64,000 nt of DNA from Mytilus trossulus (Eukaryota; Mollusca; Bivalvia; Mytilida; Mytilidae): the NCBI RefSeq assembly GCF_036588685.1, contig NC_086382.1, forward strand, positions 73,753,999 through 73,817,998, written 5' to 3'. The notes under the pieces were generated by a model. That model was not told where the DNA came from, made no database searches, and was given only the letters and a program-made list of their open reading frames with translations. How positions within the stretch are numbered: position 1 is the first letter of the stretch; each line of letters opens with the position of its first letter. Positions 57,928 to 64,000 of the stretch are shown piece by piece. The translations under genes and the position numbers were made by a program.

Positions 57928-58200
57928 TTTTTGCGCCTGTCCCAAGTCAGGAGCCTCTGGCCTTTGTTAGTCTTGTATTATTTTAATTCTAGTTTCTTGT
58001 GTACAATTTGGAAATAAGTATGGCGGTCATTATCACTGAACTATTATATATTTGTATAGGGGCCAGCTGAAGGACGCCTCCGGGTGAGGGAATTTCTCGT
58101 TACATTGAAGACCTGTTGGTGACCTTTTGCTGTTGTTTTTTCTATGGTCGGGTTGTTGTCTCTTTAACACATTCCTCATTTCCATTCTCAATTTTATTAT
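57928..58200 (+). mobile_element. 3' end copy of the 9.8-kb retroelement (plus strand)
   Basis: TTTGCGCCTGTCCCAAGTCA, AGGGGCCAGCTGAAGGACGC, GTGAGGGAATTTCTCGTTAC and the terminus CATTTCCATTCTCAATTTTA. Roughly 270 bases, no coding sequence. Confidence 0.82.
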
Positions 58201-58309
58201 AAGAACAAATTTGCTCCACCATTTTCTACATAAGGAAATGCCTTAACCAAGTCAATGATTTGAAATTTGTTTACCATGCATTTAATTTGGTTTTGACATT
58301 TTATGGTCT

Positions 58310-58515
58310 AAGTGGTCAAACTACTATATATCTAGCCAGTAACACTGAAGTTGTCAGTTCGAATTCCGCACAAGGCAGTTGCGCTTAGCTCCAATCTACA
58401 TTGACTGGGATTGCCATATTTTCTGAGGGCATTTCTGTTTCCTCCACAAAAATTAACCGCCACGAAGTTTCACAAAAGTGTTGAAAGTGGCATTCAACAC
58501 CAATCTATTCTTCTT
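58310..58515 (+). mobile_element. tRNA-derived SINE with conserved central domain
   Basis: tRNA-like head with A-box-like TAAGTGGTCAAACTAC and B box AGTTCGAATTCCGC. Then CAAGGCAGTTGCGCTTAGCT and TTTCTGTTTCCTCCAC, ending GTTGAAAGTGGCATTCAACA. The body matches the conserved region I remember from widespread bivalve SINEs (Meta-domain class). The family name is from memory. Confidence 0.65.
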
Positions 58516-58744
58516 GAAGGGTAAATTACATATCAATACTTGGTAGCATACAATTAAAATGGTCTGCTAGTCAATTAACTCATTATATCATTTGTTTCAT
58601 GTAATGTTTATCATTCAAAATTATGCATGATCCTGAAACCCAATATGATTACAAAGACCAAGGTTGAATGGATAGAAAAATCCTAGTCACAGAACAATAA
58701 ATATATATATTTCGGGATTTATCATTCATTTATTTACATTTTTT

Positions 58745-58850
58745 TTTCATATATAGCTTAGATTGATCGATTGATTGATTGTTGGTTGCTTAACGTTCAT
58801 AGGCAAATATTTCATGCATATTCAGGACGATATATATCTTATAGAAGTGA
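58745..58850 (+). repeat. Dispersed repeat TTGATTGATTGTTGGTTGCT
   Basis: GATTGATTGATTGTTGGTTG, then CTTAACGTTCATAGGCAAAT and TTCATGCATATTCAGGACGA. It is related to the minus-strand stretch at 28.85-29.08 kb. Confidence 0.6.
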
Positions 58851-59402
58851 TATGATATATATTTAAATTAGTTAAATTGTGAAAAGAATCAATATTTCAT
58901 CAATTGTGTGTAATTCAACTTGAATGTATATTGTACTAATCATATTCGCCATAATAGACAATAAAAACTGAATAAGAATTATTACGAAATCACTATTCCA
59001 ATATTCACACGATAAGTTAAAGATCCAATCACTCTTGTATCTCCAACCATGCATACACCGACGTTGTCTGGTGTCTAAAAATAGAAAACAACAGGTGTTA
59101 CAAAATGAAAGAAATCAACTGTTTATTATATTGAAATTGACATGTCACAGCATGATTTTTAGAGACACATATTTCTCTAATGATGTGTATTTGATTTTGA
59201 TCAAATGTTCTGTAACAAATTCATTTGTAAATCTCTTGCTTGTATTATTATTTTTAATTTGTGTATTGATGAAAAATGAATATTGTATATTTTTGAAATA
59301 TGTGTATACTTTTATAAAAATAATAGCTATAAGAATGCAAGAATGTAATTGTTTAGGCTCAATAAACATTCAAGTAAATAAAATTCTAAAAACAAAAGAC
59401 TT
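58851..59402 (+). other. AT-rich stretch before the LINE ORF, possible 5' UTR
   Basis: No ORF1-like protein, zinc knuckle or coiled coil is visible here. Either the LINE is 5'-truncated or this is its leader. The 123-residue open frame ending over the LINE start codon is compositionally unlike an ORF1. Confidence 0.35.
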
Positions 59403-60998
59403 ATGACAAAAACAATTCACATATGTTCTTTAAATTGTCAAGGTCTCAGAGTAAAAGATAAAAGACATAGATTATACTTGTGGATGAAATATCAAAAATG
59501 TAATATTTTGTTTGTTCAGGAAAGTCATTTCACTGAAGATTTAGAGAAAGACTTAAATTCTGAAATTAAAGGTCAACAATATCATAGCTTTGGAACCTCA
59601 CAGTCCAGAGGAGTTTCAATTTTTATTAATAATGATTTAGAATGCAAATTTATAAATATATTCAAAGACCAAGAGGGCAGGCTACTCTTAATAAATGTTG
59701 AAATTGAAGACAGTATTTACACTTTAGTAAATGTCTATGCACCAAATATACCTAAAAACAGAAACATTTTTTTCAAAAAAGTTAAAGAGGTAATTACAAA
59801 AAATAGTTTAGGAATGGTTATAATTGGAGGAGATATGAATGATACTTTAACAAAAATAGATAAAAAAAATAAAGTGTCAGCACAAAACTTAAAACAAACA
59901 AAACCAGTTTTTAGCCTTAAATCTTTAATTAAAACTCAAAAACTAAGTGATATTTGGAGAGAGATTCATGGCAAAGAAATACAATTCACTTGGCGACGTA
60001 AAAATAATTTAAATGAAGCATCCAGAATAGATTTTTTCTTAACCTGTCCTGAAATAAGAACTAAAATAGAATCTACTGATATTAGGCCAGCTATTATAAC
60101 TCATACAGACCATCAGGCAATTTCTATAAAAATAAAAGGTCGATCAGACCAAAAAGGTAAAGGATACTTTAAAATTAATAATAGTATTTTAGAAAATGAA
60201 GAATATCAAAACCTTATTAAAATTCTGATCAAACAATATGAAAAGAAAATTTTACTCACCAATGATATTGGGGTCAAGTGGGATCTTTTTAAAACTGAGG
60301 TAAGAGACCATACCATAGCATTCTGTAAAAGAAAAGCACAAAATAATGTTAAAGATATACATATTTTAGAAAATAAATTGAAGAAATTAAATGAGGGTAT
60401 AAACAAAAAATGTAAAACAAATGATATAAACTCTCTTAAAGAGGAAATTAATATTATAGAAGAAAAACTTGGTAAATTATATGATTCAAAAACAAAAGGA
60501 GCACAGATAAGATCCAGAATTAAATGGGTAGAAGAAGGTGAAAAAAACACTAAATTCTTCTTGGGACTAGAAAAAGCTAGGCAAACAAGAAAAACCATTA
60601 CAGCGCTCAGAGACAAAGAAGGGGTGATACATACACATCCTACAGAAATACTTAATATTGAAAAAGAGTTTTATGAAGAAATCTATAAAAGTTCAAATCC
60701 TGATAAAAATTCTATTAAAGATTATGTTATGAATACAGAATGCGATCATGTCCTAACAGATAAAGAAAGCAATAGTATGGAAGGTTTATTAAGCACTCAA
60801 GAATGCACAGATTCTTTATTTAAAATGAAACTTAATAAAGCCCCTGGAATTGATGGGTTAAGTGTCGAATTTTATAGAACTTTTTGGGAACATCTTAAAG
60901 AGTTTGCAGTCAAAACTTTTAATCTTTCATTTGATAAAGGGGAGTTAACAAATTCACAAAAATTAGGAGTTATTTCCCTTTTACATAAAAAAAAATGA
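59403..60998 (+). pseudogene. LINE ORF part 1: endonuclease and start of RT
   Basis: 531 codons, starting MTKTIHICSLNCQGLRVKDK. The endonuclease Asn, Glu, Asp and His motifs all look intact. It ends prematurely because nine A's at 60987-60995 carry one extra base: after LLHKK the frame meets TGA at 60996. Without the extra base the frame continues NDPLSLDNYRPI. Confidence 0.9.
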
Positions 60999-60999
60999 T

Positions 61000-61665
61000 C
61001 CTCTCAGTTTAGACAATTATAGACCTATAACATTATTGAATGTTGACACAAAATTAGTTGCTTATTCACTTGCTCAAAGGATAATTAAAGTATTACCACA
61101 AATTATTCATGGAGACCAAAATGGGTATGTTAAAAATAGATACATAGGATATAATATTAGACAAATTCAAGATGTCATTGATTATGCAGACAAATTTAAT
61201 ATAGAGGGTGCCTTATTATTTTTAGATTTTTCGAAAGCATTTGATTCATTAGAATGGGACTTTATGTTCTTTGCTTTACAAAAATTTGGATTTAAAAATT
61301 CTATGATGAGATGGATAAAACTTTTATACACTGACATAAAAAGTTCAGTTTTAAACAATGGGTGGATCTCTAAACCCATGAGTATATATCGTGGTATACG
61401 TCAAGGCTGCCCTTGCAGTGCGATAATTTTTGTTATTGCTGTTGAGATTCTTGCTTGTAAAATTAGGCAAGACCATAACCTAAAAGGATTTGAAATCAAG
61501 ATAGATGGAAAAACCCACACTTTAAAAATAAGTCAATTAGCAGATGACACTACTCTTTTTCTCAAATCAAAACAAGATATTTCAAAAGCTCTTAACATGA
61601 TTGAAAAATTTGGATCACTTTCAGGATTAAAACTTAACAGATCTAAACAGAGGGTATTTGGCTAG
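61000..61665 (+). pseudogene. LINE ORF part 2: RT catalytic core
   Basis: Continues in the shifted frame with both Asp-bearing RT motifs (FLDFSKAFDS and LADDTTLF) and the GIRQGCP block. One base is missing near 61645 (SKQRV where the frame should read SKTEGIWLG), and a TAG follows at 61663-61665. Confidence 0.88.
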
Positions 61666-63224
61666 GGAAGCAAAAACATTGTAAAGAAAAATATGAAAAT
61701 ATTAACTTTACAGAAAAACCAATTAAGAGTCTCGGGATATATTTTGGGCATAATAAAAAAGAGTGTCAAAAACTAAATTTTGATAAACAGCTAGAAAAGA
61801 CTGTAAAAATTATATCAAACTGGAAAAAAAGGAACTTAACCATGATAGGAAGAATAACAGTTATTAAATCTTTAATAATTCCTATAATCACTTATTTGGC
61901 TACAGTGTCAACCTTAAGCAAAGAATACTTGGACAAATTTAAAAAAATCATATATGAATTTTTATGGAACAATAAGACAGAAAAGGTTAAACGCACCGTA
62001 TTAAGCTATAACCAACTAGCTGGTGGATTAAAAATGGTAAATATAGATAAATATATAGAATCTATAAAGATAGGTTGGATAAAAAGATTAACTGCTGATA
62101 AATTTCTTAATTGGATGGTTATACCAAAATTTTATCTTAATAAATTTGGTAGCAATCTACTTATCTTCAGGATGAATACTAATAGTATATATTCTATACC
62201 GGGTACTAAAGAGCTACCAGAATTTTATCATGATATGATTAAAGTATGGTTAAAAAATAAAAATAATAAAACTAAAAATCCAAATAATTACAGACTTATC
62301 CGTCAAGAAGTTATTTGGGGAAATCAATTAATTAAATTTCAAAAGAAAACACTCCTTTTTCAAAATTGGATAGACAGTAATATCATTCATATAAATGATA
62401 TCATTGATGAAAATGGAGTCTTTTCAGAAAAAATTATAAGTTTAAAGTTAAAAAATAAATCAAACTGGATAGCTGAATTCTCAAAATTGAGAAAAGCAAT
62501 TCCAAAAGAATGGTTAGAAATATTAAATGAAGAATGTTCAATAAAAACTAGTGTTTTAATAAATAACTCAATATATATAAGTGAAAAAAATAATTGCCAA
62601 CATAAACTAGAAAAATTAGATTCAAAGAAAATTTATTCAATTTTAATAGAATATGATAAAGAAGTTCCAATAGGATATCATAAGTGGAATAATATTTTGA
62701 AATGTGAAAACATACAAATTGAAGCTCAATATGTGCAAAAATTTATTCATAATTACTTAAAAGATAATAAACTGAAAATGTGCAGATGGAAATTATTACA
62801 CTTTATTCTTCCAAACAAAGTCTTATTAAAACAATGGAAAATAAGCCAGAACTCTACTTGTAATTTTTGTAACGTTACAGAAGACTATAAACATTTTTTT
62901 GTAACATGCCACTTTTTAGATGAGTTTTGGGGAGAAATATATAAGATACTTGAATTAGTTAAGATTGGTAGACACATTCTCACTGAAAAAAATTTAATCT
63001 GGGGATATAAAATTAATGATGAACATTATTATGAAATAAACTTTCTACTTACAATTATTGTATTTACTATTCACAAAATACATTATTTGTCAGAATATAG
63101 AACACAAAATATCAACATATATAATGTTTTTAGGTCAGAATTTAAAATAGGATTATTATTACAAAAAAAATATATTAATATTGAAAGTAAAGGGATACTA
63201 GAAAAGATATATTCTTATATTTGA
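61666..63224 (+). pseudogene. LINE ORF part 3: RT thumb and C-terminal zinc motif
   Basis: The open frame resumes through KPIKSLGIYFG and RNLTMIGRITVIKSL (RT thumb), and runs to the stop at 63222-63224. The region LLHFILPNKVLLKQW...CNFC...HFFVTCHFLDEFW near 62795-62940 is the zf-RVT-like motif found in L1-group elements. Confidence 0.88.
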
Positions 63225-64000
63225 TAGCATTATTGTCAGTATTGCAATATTTTATGTATAGAGCTCCTTGTACTTCAATTGTTTGATAGATGTTTGTTTT
63301 TTTGAGTTTTGAAAGTGAAAGTACAAATGTACTTTTTCCATAAATCTACATACTGTAACTTAATATTATACATAAGATATGCAAATCATGCTTAATACAT
63401 TATGAGAACAAGATTCTTATGTAAACCTACCTTCCGTGGCTAATTCATTTAAATTTGGAAAGCACGTGGTGAAAGTAATATTAATCCACACAAAAAATAA
63501 CAAATGAATTTACCGTTATACCGGATAACAGAGAAATACATTAAACCACAAATCAAATTCGGAACACGCTTAGATAACCCGTGATTCTGTTTTTATCCCC
63601 AACATCTATCAGATAGTTACAATATATATATATAAAGTTCATATTCAGAGTTATAATTGTAAAATTATAGAGAATTAATGTATTTCATGATAAACAATGT
63701 ATAACGACAAATAATATATAAACTAACAAAATTATAAAAAAATACTACCTGAAGATACCCTGGTCTTAAGGTACTAACAAACAGGGATCTTTACTGAAAT
63801 AGCTGTACCAGTGAAGAAATCTGTTAACAGCATGTGATATATTGTTGTTGAATAAAAAAAAAAAAAAGAATTATTATTGTTTATGATCAAATCTACAATT
63901 TTTGCACGTTCTTGGGAATTATGTTCAGTTATATACAAACACACTAGGAATAAAAAGTCAATTGAAGAAAAAAAAAAGGAAACCGAATGTAAAAAACGCT
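63225..64000 (+). other. LINE 3' UTR and flank, no gene seen
   Basis: A-rich runs at 63852-63865 and 63968-63978 are candidate tails of the LINE. The exact end and target duplication could not be fixed. No host gene is visible. Confidence 0.4.

Larger units (their letters stand above)
59403..63224 (+). mobile_element. LINE retrotransposon, endonuclease + RT ORF, L1/Tx1-like
   Basis: One ancestral ORF of about 1,270 codons, broken by two single-base lesions into three pieces (59403-60998, to 61665, and to 63224). Order: APE endonuclease (LNCQGLR, FVQESHF, GGDMND, SRIDFFL, TDHQAI), linker, reverse transcriptase (LNKAPGIDGLSVEFY, NYRPITLLN, FLDFSKAFDS, GIRQGCPCS, QLADDTTLFL), C-terminal region with a zinc-binding CNFCN...H...C motif. 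The 3' UTR follows, with A-runs at 63852-63865. Codons are strongly A/T-ending. The closest match by eye is the L1/Tx1 group. Confidence 0.93.

Noticed and set aside
60206-60616. 136-codon minus-strand frame in the LINE
   Set aside because: Antisense shadow of A-rich LINE coding sequence.

Overview
The window is a piece of AT-rich animal nuclear DNA. The gene types, GT-AG introns and repeat families all point to a bivalve mollusc, most probably a marine mussel (Mytilus or a relative). The genes seen are a Toll-like receptor, a RING-less TRIM/B-box-NHL protein and LRAT-domain proteins. The species call is inference from recognised repeat families, not from a search.

Four host protein genes can be supported. 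(1) A Toll-like receptor on the + strand (about 3.44-7.18 kb) has a separate signal-peptide exon behind a TATA box. (2) A seven-exon serine/threonine protein kinase on the - strand (21.59-17.33 kb) was rebuilt here by hand from splice sites. Every exon joins in phase, to 285 residues with all main kinase motifs, and most exons are too short for an ORF scan. (3) A 551-residue B-box/coiled-coil/beta-propeller protein of TRIM type lies on the - strand (33.73-32.07 kb). (4) A two-exon membrane protein on the + strand (54.57-57.21 kb) has one LRAT-type domain with His and Cys in place, and two further LRAT-like repeats in which the Cys position is Ser. A few weaker single-exon or two-exon candidates are listed at low confidence.

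Most of the rest is mobile DNA. There are decayed copies of reverse-transcriptase elements with YIDD-type active sites, possibly Penelope-like (7.4-8.4, 9.7-10.9, 23.2-23.6, 34.0-35.3, 38.7-39.2, 41.9-42.4, 46.6-47.3 and 57.9-58.2 kb). A nearly intact endonuclease/RT LINE of L1/Tx1 type fills 59.4-63.2 kb and is broken by two single-base lesions. Two non-autonomous Helitrons lie at 26.87-28.00 and 37.17-37.93 kb. Several short inverted-repeat DNA elements, tRNA-derived SINEs and several mussel-type dispersed repeats are scattered through the window. The stretch from 36.8 to 43.5 kb is an old tandem duplication of about 3 kb. One Helitron entered only one copy, so the other copy preserves the empty site.

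The receptor, kinase, TRIM protein and LRAT protein could all belong to stress or innate-immune biology. They do not form an operon or an obvious regulatory unit, and their co-location may be chance. The most unusual part is the kinase locus: exons 5 and 6 each have a local duplication of exon end plus splice donor, and its stop-codon region is the end unit of an 11-unit 30-bp minisatellite.
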